Source: Nocardioides zeae
GTDB lineage: Bacteria > Actinomycetota > Actinomycetes > Propionibacteriales > Nocardioidaceae
DNA length: 64,000 bases
Assembly: GCF_030818655.1 (NCBI RefSeq)
Contig: NZ_JAUTAN010000001.1
Coordinates: forward strand, 806,001 to 870,000
Direction of reading: 5' to 3'
Part shown: positions 35,041-43,639 of the stretch, piece after piece
Position numbering within the stretch: the stretch's first letter is position 1
Layout: each line of letters starts with the position of its first letter
The notes under the pieces: model-generated
What the model was told of the DNA's origin: nothing
The model's input: the letters and a program-made list of their open reading frames with translations, nothing else
Databases searched by the model: none
Program-made: the position numbers and the translations under genes

Positions 35041-36681
35041 GTGGGCGCAGTGCGGACGAAGGTGGCAGATGCGGGCACGAGCCTGCGGGTCCTGGCCGGG
35101 GCCGGGATAGTCCGGCCGTACTCCCCGCGGGTCCTCGCCGGGATGCTCGGCACCCTGCGGTCGTGGGGGACCAGCCCCGCCGGGGGGTTCCGCACGGCCG
35201 CGCTCCGTTGGCCCGACGAGGTCGGTGTCGTCGACGAGCGCGGCGAGCTCACCTGGGGCCAGCTGCACCGCCGCACGAACGCCCTCGCCGCCTCGCTGCG
35301 GCAGGAGGGCGTGCGGGCCGGTGACGGCGTGGCCGTCATGTGTCGCAACCACCGCGGTTTCATCGAGGCGTCCGTCGCGGCCAGCAAGCTCGGTGCGGAC
35401 GTCCTCTACCTCAACACCGCCTTCGCCGGGCCGCAGCTGGTCGACGTGCTCGAGCGCGAGGCGCCGCGGATCGTCGTGCACGACGAGGAGTTCACCGAGA
35501 TGCTCGCCGCGGCGGACGTCGAGCACCGGGTGCTGGCCTGGGTCGACGACGAGCCTGCCGGGACCGCCGGCGACACGGCCGGCCGGTCGGACGGCGTGCG
35601 CACGCTCGAGGAGCTCATCGCCCGGGGTGACGAGGCCGAGCTCGAGCCGCCGGAGCGCGAGGGCCGCACGATCATCCTCACCTCGGGCACGACCGGCACG
35701 CCCAAGGGCGCGCCGCGGCCACAAGGGGGCGTCCCGGCCGCGGTCTCCCTGCTGTCGCGGATGCCGCTGCGCTCCCGGTGGCGGTGCTTCGTGGCGGCGC
35801 CGCTCTTCCACACCTGGGGCTTCGCCCACTACCAGCTCGCCATGCTGCTCGGCACGACGTTGGTGCTGCGTCGACGGTTCGACCCGGAGGAGGCGCTCGT
35901 GGTGCTCGCGGAGGAGCGCTGCGACTCGTTCGTGGTCATCCCCGTCATGCTCCAGCGGATCCTCGCGCTCCCGTCGAGCGTGCTGGACGCGCACCGGCTG
36001 CCCCGCCTGACCGTCGTGGCGTCCTCGGGGTCGGCCCTGCCGGGCGACCTCGCGCTCACCTGGATGGACCGCTTCGGCGACAACCTCTACAGCACCTACG
36101 GCTCGACCGAGGTCGCCTGGGCGAGCATCGCCGATCCCCAGGACCTCCGCGAGGCGCCGTCGTCGGCGGGCCGTCTGCCGCACGCCACCGTCGTCAAGAT
36201 CCTCGACGAGACGGGCGCGGAGGTGCCGCCGGGCGAGCCGGGCCGCATCTTCGTCGGCAACGACCTGCAGATCGAGGGCTACACGGGCGGAGGGGCGAAG
36301 GAGGTCGTCGACGGGCTGATGTCGTCGGGCGACGTCGGGCGCTTCGGTCCCGACGGTCGGCTCTACGTCGAGGGCCGCGACGACGAGATGATCGTCTCCG
36401 GCGGCGAGAACGTCTTCCCGAAGGAGGTCGAGGACTGCCTCGCCCGCCACGAGGCCGTCGCCGAGGTGGCGGCCATCGGGGTGGAGGACGACGACTTCGG
36501 CAAGCGGCTGCGCGCCTTCGTGGTGCTCGTCGACGGCGCCGACGCCGACGAGGAGTCGTTGAAGGGCTGGGTCAAGCAGAACCTCGCGCGCTACAAGGTG
36601 CCGCGCGAGATCGTGCTGCTCGACGAGCTGCCGCGGAACGCGACCGGCAAGGTGCTGAAGCGCGAGCTCGACGCCGACTGA
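35041..36681 (+). CDS. Acyl-CoA synthetase (AMP-forming), FadD type
   Basis: 546 aa ANL-superfamily ligase. Activates a carboxylic acid, probably a fatty acid, to its CoA thioester through an acyl-AMP. Motifs in order: ILTSGTTGTPKGAP (P-loop, about 215), YGSTEVAW (about 350), GEPGRIFVGND, VEGRDDEMIVSGGENVFP (hinge and A8) and the C-terminal catalytic Lys in NATGKVLKRE. The first 60 residues are longer than in the minimal family. GTG 35041 follows GGAAGGAG. It has its own promoter and operator. Confidence 0.9.
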   Translation: MGAVRTKVADAGTSLRVLAGAGIVRPYSPRVLAGMLGTLRSWGTSPAGGFRTAALRWPDEVGVVDERGELTWGQLHRRTNALAASLRQEGVRAGDGVAVMCRNHRGFIEASVAASKLGADVLYLNTAFAGPQLVDVLEREAPRIVVHDEEFTEMLAAADVEHRVLAWVDDEPAGTAGDTAGRSDGVRTLEELIARGDEAELEPPEREGRTIILTSGTTGTPKGAPRPQGGVPAAVSLLSRMPLRSRWRCFVAAPLFHTWGFAHYQLAMLLGTTLVLRRRFDPEEALVVLAEERCDSFVVIPVMLQRILALPSSVLDAHRLPRLTVVASSGSALPGDLALTWMDRFGDNLYSTYGSTEVAWASIADPQDLREAPSSAGRLPHATVVKILDETGAEVPPGEPGRIFVGNDLQIEGYTGGGAKEVVDGLMSSGDVGRFGPDGRLYVEGRDDEMIVSGGENVFPKEVEDCLARHEAVAEVAAIGVEDDDFGKRLRAFVVLVDGADADEESLKGWVKQNLARYKVPREIVLLDELPRNATGKVLKRELDAD

Positions 36682-36761
36682 GCGGGCGGTCCCGCACGGC
36701 GCTGGGTGCGGGCGTCCGGGGGCGGTCGATCCCGACGCGGAGCGGTGGGAGGATGGGTGCC

Positions 36762-37307
36762 ATGTTCCCGATGAGTGACGACGCGCGCGCGACGACGCCG
36801 TGCGGCGGTGCGGGCGGTGCGTGCGACGACGTCTCGGCTCTCCCGGTCGGCGCCCCGGCGCCGGACTTCGCGCTGCGCGACCAGTTCGGCCAGACGGTGC
36901 GGCTCTCCGACTTCCGTGACCGCAAGGCGGTGGCGGTGCTGTTCATCCCGTTCGCGTTCTCCGGCGTGTGCACCGGCGAGCTCGGAGCCGTGCAGGCCCG
37001 CCTCGCCTCGTTCCTCACCTTCGACACGGAGGTCGTGGTCGTCTCCTGCGACCCGGTCTACTCCTTGCGTGCGTTCGCCGAGCGGGACGGCCTGGACATG
37101 ACGCTCCTCTCGGACTTCTGGCCGCACGGGGCGGTCTCCGCGGCGTACGGGGTGTTCGACGCCTCCCGGGGCGCCCCGCGCCGGTCGTCCTTCGTGGTCG
37201 ACCCCCGGGGCACCATCAGCTGGGCCGTGCACAACGACCTCCGCCAGGGACGCGACCTCGACGCCCACCTCGCGGCCCTGCAGCAGGCGGTCGGCGAGCC
37301 GGTCTGA
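36762..37307 (+). CDS. ahpE: One-cysteine peroxiredoxin, AhpE type
   Basis: 181 aa. Reduces peroxides with the peroxidatic Cys70 in FAFSGVCTGELG. No resolving Cys is seen near the usual C-terminal site, so reduction by mycothiol or mycoredoxin is likely as for mycobacterial AhpE. The N-terminal 20 residues hold two extra Cys (14 and 21), unusual for the family. ATG 36762 fits GGGAGG at 8-10 bases; ATG 36753 and 36771 are alternatives. Independent of the acyl-CoA synthetase ahead of it. Confidence 0.88.
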   Translation: MFPMSDDARATTPCGGAGGACDDVSALPVGAPAPDFALRDQFGQTVRLSDFRDRKAVAVLFIPFAFSGVCTGELGAVQARLASFLTFDTEVVVVSCDPVYSLRAFAERDGLDMTLLSDFWPHGAVSAAYGVFDASRGAPRRSSFVVDPRGTISWAVHNDLRQGRDLDAHLAALQQAVGEPV

Positions 37308-37422
37308 CGGGCCGGGCCGATCCGTTCGACAGGTCTGGACCAGCAGACCCCCACGTGTCGCATCGTGAGACGAAGGGTGGCCCCGACGTGAATTCGTTGC
37401 CCGCGCGATGCATGATCGTCAT

Positions 37423-37460
37423 GTCGCGCCGCCGGAGACCCGAGACTCCGGCGGCGCGAC
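37423..37460 (+). terminator. Terminator downstream of ahpE
   Basis: Perfect 15-bp stem, 37423-37437 with 37446-37460, 8-base loop, followed by the T-containing TCTTGCATTT. The 115 bases between ahpE and this hairpin hold no gene I recognise. Confidence 0.8.
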
Positions 37461-37521
37461 TCTTGCATTTCCGGGCCGTGTCCGCCCACCGGTCGCGGTC
37501 CCGTAGGCTGAGCGCCGCTTC

Positions 37522-37598
37522 GGGCGAATAGCTCAGCTGGTCAGAGCGTCCGGTTTACACCCGGAAGGTCGGGGGTTCGAGCCCCTCTTCGCCCACCA
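37522..37598 (+). tRNA. tRNA-Val(TAC)
   Basis: Acceptor GGGCGAA with TTCGCCC, anticodon stem TCCGG with CCGGA around TTTACAC (anticodon TAC), T-arm GGGGG with CCCTC, discriminator A 37595, CCA encoded. TAGGCT at 37504-37509 is its -10 box. Confidence 0.96.
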
Positions 37599-37607
37599 CC
37601 GCAGCGC

Positions 37608-37623
37608 ATGAGAGCCCTCTCAT
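37608..37623. promoter_or_regulatory. ATGAGAG-NN-CTCTCAT operator, copy 1
   Basis: ATGAGAGCCCTCTCAT: two perfect 7-base arms, 88 bases upstream of the first Asp-tail gene. The same 16-base palindrome, differing only in its centre, lies upstream of the second Asp-tail gene at 40810-40825. Confidence 0.75.
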
Positions 37624-37710
37624 CGACGCCTCACGCAGCGCTCACCGCCGGCGGCCACGGTTGCTCCACCAGCCGGCCCGCCCCTGCGGGCCTCGACGAA
37701 GGAGCCCCGC

Positions 37711-38175
37711 ATGCTCATGAAGGTCATCCTCCCCGGGTTCGTCGCCCTCATGGGCGTGATCGGGGCGGCGATGCTCGCGCTGCCGTCGGTGGGCGGTCCG
37801 GAGACGTCCCGCACGGACGTGGTCGGCTCCGCGGCGAGCACCTCGACCGGTACGGCGGGGGTGACGGCCTCGCCGTCCCCGGAGCCCCGCGCGTCGACGG
37901 AGCCGACGGCGACGCCGACCGCGACCGCGAGCGCCGAGGCCCGGGGCGACGACGGGGCCGAGGCGCGCCCGTCGGCACCGCCCGCGACACCGGCACCGCC
38001 CGCGACACCGGCACCGCGCGCGACGTCGTCGCCGCGTCCGGTGGGCCCGCCGCCCGCCGCCGTACCGCCCCGAGACGACCACGACGACGACCGCGATGAC
38101 GACGACGACCGCGATGACGACGACGACCGTGACGACGACGGGGATGACGACGGGGACGACGGGGACGACGACTGA
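37711..38175 (+). CDS. Membrane-anchored protein with Asp-rich tail (1)
   Basis: 154 aa. One hydrophobic N-terminal helix (about residues 4-26), a Ser/Thr/Pro/Ala-rich linker of about 90 residues, and a tail of 38 residues that is almost only Asp with regularly spaced Arg (repeat Arg-Asp5). The helix is either a signal or an anchor; either way the acidic tail should face outside, where it could bind Ca2+, Mg2+ or cationic peptides. ATG 37711 follows GAAGGAG. It has the same architecture as the gene at 40415-40765 and the same upstream palindrome. No family recognised. Confidence 0.75.
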   Translation: MLMKVILPGFVALMGVIGAAMLALPSVGGPETSRTDVVGSAASTSTGTAGVTASPSPEPRASTEPTATPTATASAEARGDDGAEARPSAPPATPAPPATPAPRATSSPRPVGPPPAAVPPRDDHDDDRDDDDDRDDDDDRDDDGDDDGDDGDDD

Positions 38176-38186
38176 CCCCGCCCCGA

Positions 38187-38231
38187 GTCGTGGCCCCAGC
38201 GCAGCGGAAATCGGTGCGCTGGGGCCACGAC
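38187..38231. terminator. Bidirectional terminator
   Basis: Perfect 17-bp stem, 38187-38203 with 38215-38231, 11-base loop, between the convergent Asp-tail gene and response regulator. Confidence 0.92.
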
Positions 38232-38247
38232 CTGTGGGGGCAGGTCG

Positions 38248-38919
38248 TCAGCCGTTGAAGCGGTAGCCCATGCCGCGCACGGTCCCGATGGCCCCGGCGC
38301 CGAACTTCTTCCGCAGGTAGCCCACGTAGACGTCGACGACGTTCGAGCTCGGGTCGAAGTCGAGGCCCCAGACCGTGTCGAGCAGCTGCTCGCGCGACAG
38401 CACCTGGCCGGGGTTGCGCAGGAACATCTCGGCGAGGGTGAACTCGCGCGCCGACAGCTCGAGGGTGCGCCCCCCGACGGAGGCGCGCCGGGTGCGGAGG
38501 TCGAGGGTGACCCCGCCCGCGCTCAGCACGGAGCCCCGCGCGTCGTCACCGCCGGCACCGGCGTTGCGCAGGCGCACGCGCACCCGTGCCTGCAGCTCGC
38601 TGAACCGGAACGGCTTGGGCATGTAGTCGTCCGCGCCGCCGTCGAGGGCCGAGACGGTGTCCGTCGCGGAGTCACGCGCGGTCAGCACGATCACCGGCAT
38701 GCGGGAGCCCTGGGACCGCAGCTGGTCGAGCACCTCGAAGCCGTCCATGCGCGGGAGCCCGATGTCGAGCACCATGAGGTCGAACGTGCCGCTGAGGGCG
38801 TGGTCGAGCCCGTCGACGCCGTCCCCGACCACGGTGACGCTGTGGCCCTCGGCACGCAGGCCCTTGGCGACGAAGGACGCGATCCGGCTCTCGTCCTCGA
38901 CGATCAGGATGCTGGCCAC
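38248..38919 (-). CDS. OmpR/PhoB-family response regulator
   Basis: 223 aa. Receiver domain with the phospho-Asp in LMVLDIGLPRMDG (about residue 51) and Lys in YMPKPF, then a winged-helix DNA-binding domain ending SNVVDVYVGYLRKKFG and GMGYRF. GTG 38919 follows GAGAGGA and lies inside the end of the kinase gene (16 bases of overlap). It is the likely binder of the twin palindromes at 37608 and 40810. Confidence 0.95.
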   Translation of the reverse strand: MASILIVEDESRIASFVAKGLRAEGHSVTVVGDGVDGLDHALSGTFDLMVLDIGLPRMDGFEVLDQLRSQGSRMPVIVLTARDSATDTVSALDGGADDYMPKPFRFSELQARVRVRLRNAGAGGDDARGSVLSAGGVTLDLRTRRASVGGRTLELSAREFTLAEMFLRNPGQVLSREQLLDTVWGLDFDPSSNVVDVYVGYLRKKFGAGAIGTVRGMGYRFNG

Positions 38920-40382
38920 GGGGGTTCCTCTCGGGTCGGGACGGTGAGCACGAAGAGCGCGCCGGTGGGCGAGGCCGGCGTGACGGCGACGGAGCCGCCG
39001 TGGGCCGCGGCGATCGCGGCGACGATGGACAGCCCGAGGCCGAAGCCCTCGTCGTCGTCGGGCACGTGGCTGCGGCCGAACCGCTCGAAGATGCGCTCGC
39101 GGTCGGCCTCGGGGACGCCGGGACCGCTGTCGCGCACCCAGAGCCGCACGGCCCCGTCCCGCGCCCCGTCCCGCACCACGTCCCATCCGACGGCGACCAC
39201 GTCGCCCGGGGCGGTGTGCTTGACGGCGTTGTCGCAGAGCTGCAGCAGTGCCTGGGTGAGGCGTTGCTCGTCGGCCTCCAGGACGGGGGGTGCGACCGCG
39301 CCGGCCGGTACGTCGAGGGTCCAGTCCCGCGGCCCGAGCCCCCGCGCCTTCGACAGGACGGTGGCCGCCAGGTCGGCGACGTCCACCGGCGCCGTCGTGA
39401 GGAAGTCCGGGCGGTCGCTCTTGGCGAGCAGCAGCAGGTCGCCCACGAGCCGGGCCATCCGGTCCACCTCGTCGAGCAGCAGGTCGCGGGTCTCGCGGGC
39501 CTCCGGGGAGTCGGTCTCGAGCAGCTCGAGGTGGCCGCGGAGGATCGTCAGCGGCGTCCGCAGCTCGTGCCCGGCGTCGTCGAGGAACTGTCGCTGCCCC
39601 GTGAAGGCGGACTCGAGCCGGGCGAGCATGCCGTTCACGGTGCGGGTGAGGTCGGTGATGTCGTCGTTGCCCGTCTCGGGCACGCGTCGCGACAGGTCGG
39701 TGCCGCTGATCTCCTCGGCGCTGCGGCGGAGCACGCGGAGCGGACGCAGGAGCCGCCCGGACTGCCAGGAGGCCACCGCCACCACGAGCAGGAGCGCCGC
39801 CATCGCCACGAGCGTGTAGGTGCGCACGGTGTCGGTCAGCTGCTGGTGGGCGACGTCGGTGTAGGTCACGACGACGAGTGCTCCCTGCGACGTCGTCCCC
39901 CCCTCCTCGACCGAGGCGGGTTGCACCGTCAGGAGGAGGGACTGGCCGTCGATGGTCGTGCGCACCGAGCCACCGTCGGCCACGAGGGGCCGGACGGCCG
40001 CGGCGAAGGCGGGGGTGCCGGCGACGTCCTCCGGAGAGCTCCGCTCGGCCTGGTCGATGCGCGCGCCGTCCTCCCACCAGCCGACGAGCTTCTCCTCCTC
40101 CGTGGGCACGTTGCGCTGCACGAAGCCGTAGAGCAGGTCGGCGACCCCCACCGGCGCGACGCCGGTGAGCGGGTCCTCGGCGCCGGGCAGCTGGTAGGGC
40201 CCCGCGGTCGTCGCGAGCCGGCGGAACTCGTCGAGCTCCTGCTCCACCGCCTGCACGTGGACCGTGTCGATCCGGCGGTCCTCGATGACGTAGAAGCTGA
40301 ACCCCGCCCCGGCGAGGGCCAGGGCGACGAGCACCGCCACGGTCGTCGTGATCCGCAGGCGGACGGAGAGCCCCGGGCGCAC
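38904..40382 (-). CDS. Membrane sensor histidine kinase
   Basis: 492 aa. Two membrane helices (about 10-32 and 190-211) enclose an external sensor of about 155 residues. Then HAMP (LLRPLRVLRRSAEEI), HisKA with His in DDAGHELRTPL, and HATPase with QLCDNAVKHT, DSGPGVP and GFGLGLSI. The gene order kinase before regulator is less common. GTG 40382, 32 bases after the stop of the Asp-tail gene, so the three form one operon. The sensor segment shows no domain I know. Confidence 0.93.
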   Translation of the reverse strand: MRPGLSVRLRITTTVAVLVALALAGAGFSFYVIEDRRIDTVHVQAVEQELDEFRRLATTAGPYQLPGAEDPLTGVAPVGVADLLYGFVQRNVPTEEEKLVGWWEDGARIDQAERSSPEDVAGTPAFAAAVRPLVADGGSVRTTIDGQSLLLTVQPASVEEGGTTSQGALVVVTYTDVAHQQLTDTVRTYTLVAMAALLLVVAVASWQSGRLLRPLRVLRRSAEEISGTDLSRRVPETGNDDITDLTRTVNGMLARLESAFTGQRQFLDDAGHELRTPLTILRGHLELLETDSPEARETRDLLLDEVDRMARLVGDLLLLAKSDRPDFLTTAPVDVADLAATVLSKARGLGPRDWTLDVPAGAVAPPVLEADEQRLTQALLQLCDNAVKHTAPGDVVAVGWDVVRDGARDGAVRLWVRDSGPGVPEADRERIFERFGRSHVPDDDEGFGLGLSIVAAIAAAHGGSVAVTPASPTGALFVLTVPTREEPPWPAS

Positions 40383-40414
40383 GGCGCGGGCCGGGGCGGG
40401 GGCGGGCGAGGAGC

Positions 40415-40765
40415 TCAGTCGTCGTCCCCGTCGTCGTCCCCGTCATCGCCGTCATCCACGTCGTCGTCCCCGTCGTCGTCGCTGTCATCGCCGTCGTCGT
40501 CGACGGGCTGCGGTGCCGGCGCGACGTACTGCGGTGCCGAGGTCGGGTCGGTCGGGGCGGCGGTGCCCGTCGCGGCGGGCGGGGCCGTGGGGGAGGAGGG
40601 CGACCCCGTGCCGGTCGCGGTCGGAGACCCCGCCCCCGGTGACGGGGGTGCGACCACGGGCCCGACCTGGGGGTCGGGGCTCTCGGCGGCCAGGACGCTG
40701 ACGCCGAACCCGCCGACGAGGAGGCCCACGGTCACGCCGAGCAGGATCTTGAGGAGGGAGGACAT
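40415..40765 (-). CDS. Membrane-anchored protein with Asp-rich tail (2)
   Basis: 116 aa. An N-terminal hydrophobic helix (about residues 4-27) is followed by a Pro/Ser/Thr/Ala linker and a 28-residue tail of Asp and Gly (DDDGDDSDDD and similar). It is the first gene of the operon with the kinase and regulator and has the same plan as 37711-38175, though the two share little exact sequence outside the tail. It could act as an external accessory or ligand trap for the kinase sensor. No family recognised. Confidence 0.75.
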   Translation of the reverse strand: MSSLLKILLGVTVGLLVGGFGVSVLAAESPDPQVGPVVAPPSPGAGSPTATGTGSPSSPTAPPAATGTAAPTDPTSAPQYVAPAPQPVDDDGDDSDDDGDDDVDDGDDGDDDGDDD

Positions 40766-40809
40766 GGTGAGCCCGATCCTGCCGCAGGACGGGGGAGGAG
40801 CCCAGCACC

Positions 40810-40825
40810 ATGAGAGGACTCTCAT
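40810..40825. promoter_or_regulatory. ATGAGAG-NN-CTCTCAT operator, copy 2
   Basis: ATGAGAGGACTCTCAT, perfect 7-base arms, 45 bases upstream of the Asp-tail (2) start. Matches copy 1 in all 14 arm bases. It also lies 110 bases upstream of the divergent acyl-CoA ligase. Confidence 0.75.
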
Positions 40826-40935
40826 GGCGCACCCCCGCTGCAGGGACACGTAGGCGGCAACGCCGTCGCAACCCGGCGGGCCTAGGGTGGTCGGCGTCAC
40901 ATCACGATGCCCCACCACGACGAGGAGGCCCACCG

Positions 40936-42465
40936 GTGATCGTCCCCCTGAGCGTGCGCGACTTCATGGATCGCGCGACGACCGTCTACCCCGACCGGAC
41001 GGGCGTGGTCGACGAGCCCGACCAGCCGGCTCCGTCCCTCGGCACGCTGACGTACGGCGAGCTCGGGGACCTCGCGGCCCGTCAGGCCGCGCACCTCGAC
41101 GCCCTGGGCATCGCGGTGGGGGAGCGCGTCGCCGTGGTGTCCCACAACAGTGCCCGCCTGCTCACCTCGTTCTTCGGGGTCGCCGGGTCGGGCCGCGTGT
41201 TCGTGCCGGTGAACTTCCGGCTGCGCCCCGACGAGGTGCGCTACATCGTGGAGCACTCGGGGGCGCGGGTGCTCTACGTCGACCCCGAGATCGACGAGGC
41301 GCTGGCCGACGTCGCGTGCGAGCACCGCTACGTCCTGGGCCAGGACGAGCACCTGTACGCCCCGGAGGGGGCCGAGCCGCGGCCGTGGGAGCCCGACGAG
41401 TCCGCGACGGCGTGCATCAACTACACGTCGGGCACCACCGCGCGCCCCAAGGGCGTGCAGATCACGCACCGCAACATCTGGGTCAACGCGACCACGTTCG
41501 CCCTGCACGCGGGGGTGACCGACCGGGACGTCTACCTGCACACGCTGCCGATGTTCCACGCCAACGGCTGGGGCATGCCGTTCGCCACCACGGGCCTGGG
41601 CGTGCCGCAGGTCGTGCTGCGCAAGGTCGACGGGGCCGAGATCCTGCGCCGCATCGAGCGGCACGGCGTCACGTTCCTGTGCGCGGCCCCCGCGGTCGTC
41701 GCGGCGGTCCTCGAGGCGGCACAGACCTGGGACGGGCCGGTGCCCGGTCGCGACCGCGTCCGCGTCATCGTGGCGGGTGCCCCGCCGCCGACGCGCACGG
41801 TCGCGCGCGTCGAGGAGGAGCTGGGGTGGGAGTTCATCCAGATCTACGGCCTCACCGAGACCTCGCCGCTGCTCACGGTGAACCGTTCGCGCGCCGAGTG
41901 GGACGACCTCGAGCCCGAGGAGCGGGCCGCCCGCCTCGTGCGCGCCGGGGCCCCGGCGCTGGGGGTGCGGCTCTCCGTCGACGAGCACGGCGAGGTGCTC
42001 GCGCGCGGCAACCAGGTGCTGGAGGGCTACTGGCAGCAGCCGGAGGAGACGGAGAAGGCGCTCGCCGGCGGCTGGTTCCACACGGGCGACGGCGGCACGC
42101 TCGAGGACGGCTACCTCACGATCAACGACCGCAAGAAGGACGTCATCATCACGGGTGGTGAGAACGTGTCGTCGATCGAGGTGGAGGACGCCCTGTTCTC
42201 CCACCCCGCGGTCGCCGAGGTCGCCGTCATCGGCGTGCCGAGCGAGAAGTGGGGCGAGACGATCAAGGCCCTCGTCGTGCTGGCGCCGGACACGTCCGCC
42301 GACGAGCCGGAGCTGATCGCATGGTGCAAGCAGCGGCTGGCGGGCTACAAGGCCCCGACGTCGGTCGAGATCCGCGACGAGCTGGCGCGCACCGCGACCG
42401 GCAAGCTGCAGAAGTTCAAGCTGCGCGCGCCGTACTGGGAGGGGCAGACCCGCCAGGTGAACTGA
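40936..42465 (+). CDS. AMP-dependent acyl-CoA ligase
   Basis: 509 aa ANL ligase. Motifs: INYTSGTTARPKGVQITHRN (about 155), YGLTETSP (about 305), GWFHTGDGGTLEDGYLTIND, DVIITGGENVSSIE and the terminal catalytic Lys in RTATGKLQKFKLR. Closest in pattern to medium/long-chain fatty acyl-CoA ligases. The LPMFHANGWG motif is typical of the DMSP/cinnamate-like and FadD groups. GTG 40936 follows GAGGAGG. Stand-alone, followed by Nif3 after 16 bases. Confidence 0.9.
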   Translation: MIVPLSVRDFMDRATTVYPDRTGVVDEPDQPAPSLGTLTYGELGDLAARQAAHLDALGIAVGERVAVVSHNSARLLTSFFGVAGSGRVFVPVNFRLRPDEVRYIVEHSGARVLYVDPEIDEALADVACEHRYVLGQDEHLYAPEGAEPRPWEPDESATACINYTSGTTARPKGVQITHRNIWVNATTFALHAGVTDRDVYLHTLPMFHANGWGMPFATTGLGVPQVVLRKVDGAEILRRIERHGVTFLCAAPAVVAAVLEAAQTWDGPVPGRDRVRVIVAGAPPPTRTVARVEEELGWEFIQIYGLTETSPLLTVNRSRAEWDDLEPEERAARLVRAGAPALGVRLSVDEHGEVLARGNQVLEGYWQQPEETEKALAGGWFHTGDGGTLEDGYLTINDRKKDVIITGGENVSSIEVEDALFSHPAVAEVAVIGVPSEKWGETIKALVVLAPDTSADEPELIAWCKQRLAGYKAPTSVEIRDELARTATGKLQKFKLRAPYWEGQTRQVN

Positions 42466-42481
42466 CGGCTACGGTACGCCC

Positions 42482-43639
42482 ATGACGACCTTGGGCGATG
42501 TGGTCGACCTGCTGCACGCGTGGTTCCCGCCGGCGACGGCGGAGGACTGGGACGCGGTGGGTCTCGTGTACGGCGATCCTGCGCGCACGGTGCGCAAGGT
42601 GATGTTCGCGGTCGACATCGACGAGGCGGTGGCCGAGGAGGCCGCCACCTGGGGCGCCGACCTGCTCGTCGTGCACCACCCGCTGTTCCTGCGCCCGGTG
42701 CACGGTTTCGCCGCGACGACGCCGAAGGGCCGCACCCTGAGCCGCCTCGCCGCGGCGGGCTGCGGGCTGCTGGTCGCCCACACCAACGCCGACCAGGCGG
42801 TCGGGGGCGTGTCGGAGGCGATGGCCGTCGCGCTCGGCATCACCGAGCTGGAGCCGATCGTGCCCGGCCCCAGCGAGCCCTACGACAAGGTGACGGTGCT
42901 CGTGCCCACCGACGCGGCCGCGCCCGTGCGGGCGGCGATCGCGGAGGCGGGTGCCGGGGCCATCGGGCACTACGACCACTGCACGTTCTCGGTCGCCGGC
43001 CAGGGTCGGTTCCGGCCCCTCGAGGGCGCGCAGCCCACGATCGGGACGGTCGGCGACATCGAGCTGGTGGAGGAGGAGCGGGTCGAGGCGATCCTGCCGC
43101 GGCGGCTCCGCCGGCGGGTCGTGGCCGCGCTCCTCGCGGCGCACCCCTACGAGGAGCCCGCGTACGACGTGGTCGAGCTCGCCGACCCCCACGCCCTCAC
43201 GAGCGGCACGGGTCGCGTCGGTGTCGTGGAGCGCACCACGCTGCGCGCGTTCGCCCAGACCGTCGCCGACGCCCTGCCCGGCACCGCGGGCGGGGTGCGC
43301 GTCGCGGGGGACCCGGACCGGTCCGTCCGACGCATCGCCGTCTGCGGCGGCGCGGGCGACGGCCTGCTCGACGGTCTTGTCGGCTCGGACGTGGACGTCT
43401 ACGTGACGAGCGACCTGCGCCACCACCGGGCGGCCGAGTTCGTCGCGGACGACGGGCCGGCGCTCGTCGACGTCGCGCACTGGGCCGCGGAGTGGACCTG
43501 GCTGCCCGTGGTGGCGGCGCGCGTGACGGACGCGCTCGGCGATAGTGTGGAGACGCGCGTCAGCACGCTGCGCACCGACCCGTGGCAGTTCCGCGTGGAC
43601 CCCTCCGACCCGTCCGACCGCCCTGAGAGGAGCGCGTGA
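42482..43639 (+). CDS. Nif3-like dinuclear metal centre protein
   Basis: 385 aa. The family forms hexameric toroids with a two-metal site; proposed GTP cyclohydrolase I-type or hydrolase role, not settled. Metal ligands are in VVHHPLFLR (about 65) and AHTNAD (about 100), and in the C-terminal DVAHW. An inserted middle domain (about 130-230) is as in other actinobacterial members. Overlaps the next gene by 4 bases (GTGA). The order Nif3, zinc ribbon, RNase H/phosphatase is the same as Rv2230c-Rv2228c of Mycobacterium tuberculosis. Confidence 0.93.
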   Translation: MTTLGDVVDLLHAWFPPATAEDWDAVGLVYGDPARTVRKVMFAVDIDEAVAEEAATWGADLLVVHHPLFLRPVHGFAATTPKGRTLSRLAAAGCGLLVAHTNADQAVGGVSEAMAVALGITELEPIVPGPSEPYDKVTVLVPTDAAAPVRAAIAEAGAGAIGHYDHCTFSVAGQGRFRPLEGAQPTIGTVGDIELVEEERVEAILPRRLRRRVVAALLAAHPYEEPAYDVVELADPHALTSGTGRVGVVERTTLRAFAQTVADALPGTAGGVRVAGDPDRSVRRIAVCGGAGDGLLDGLVGSDVDVYVTSDLRHHRAAEFVADDGPALVDVAHWAAEWTWLPVVAARVTDALGDSVETRVSTLRTDPWQFRVDPSDPSDRPERSA

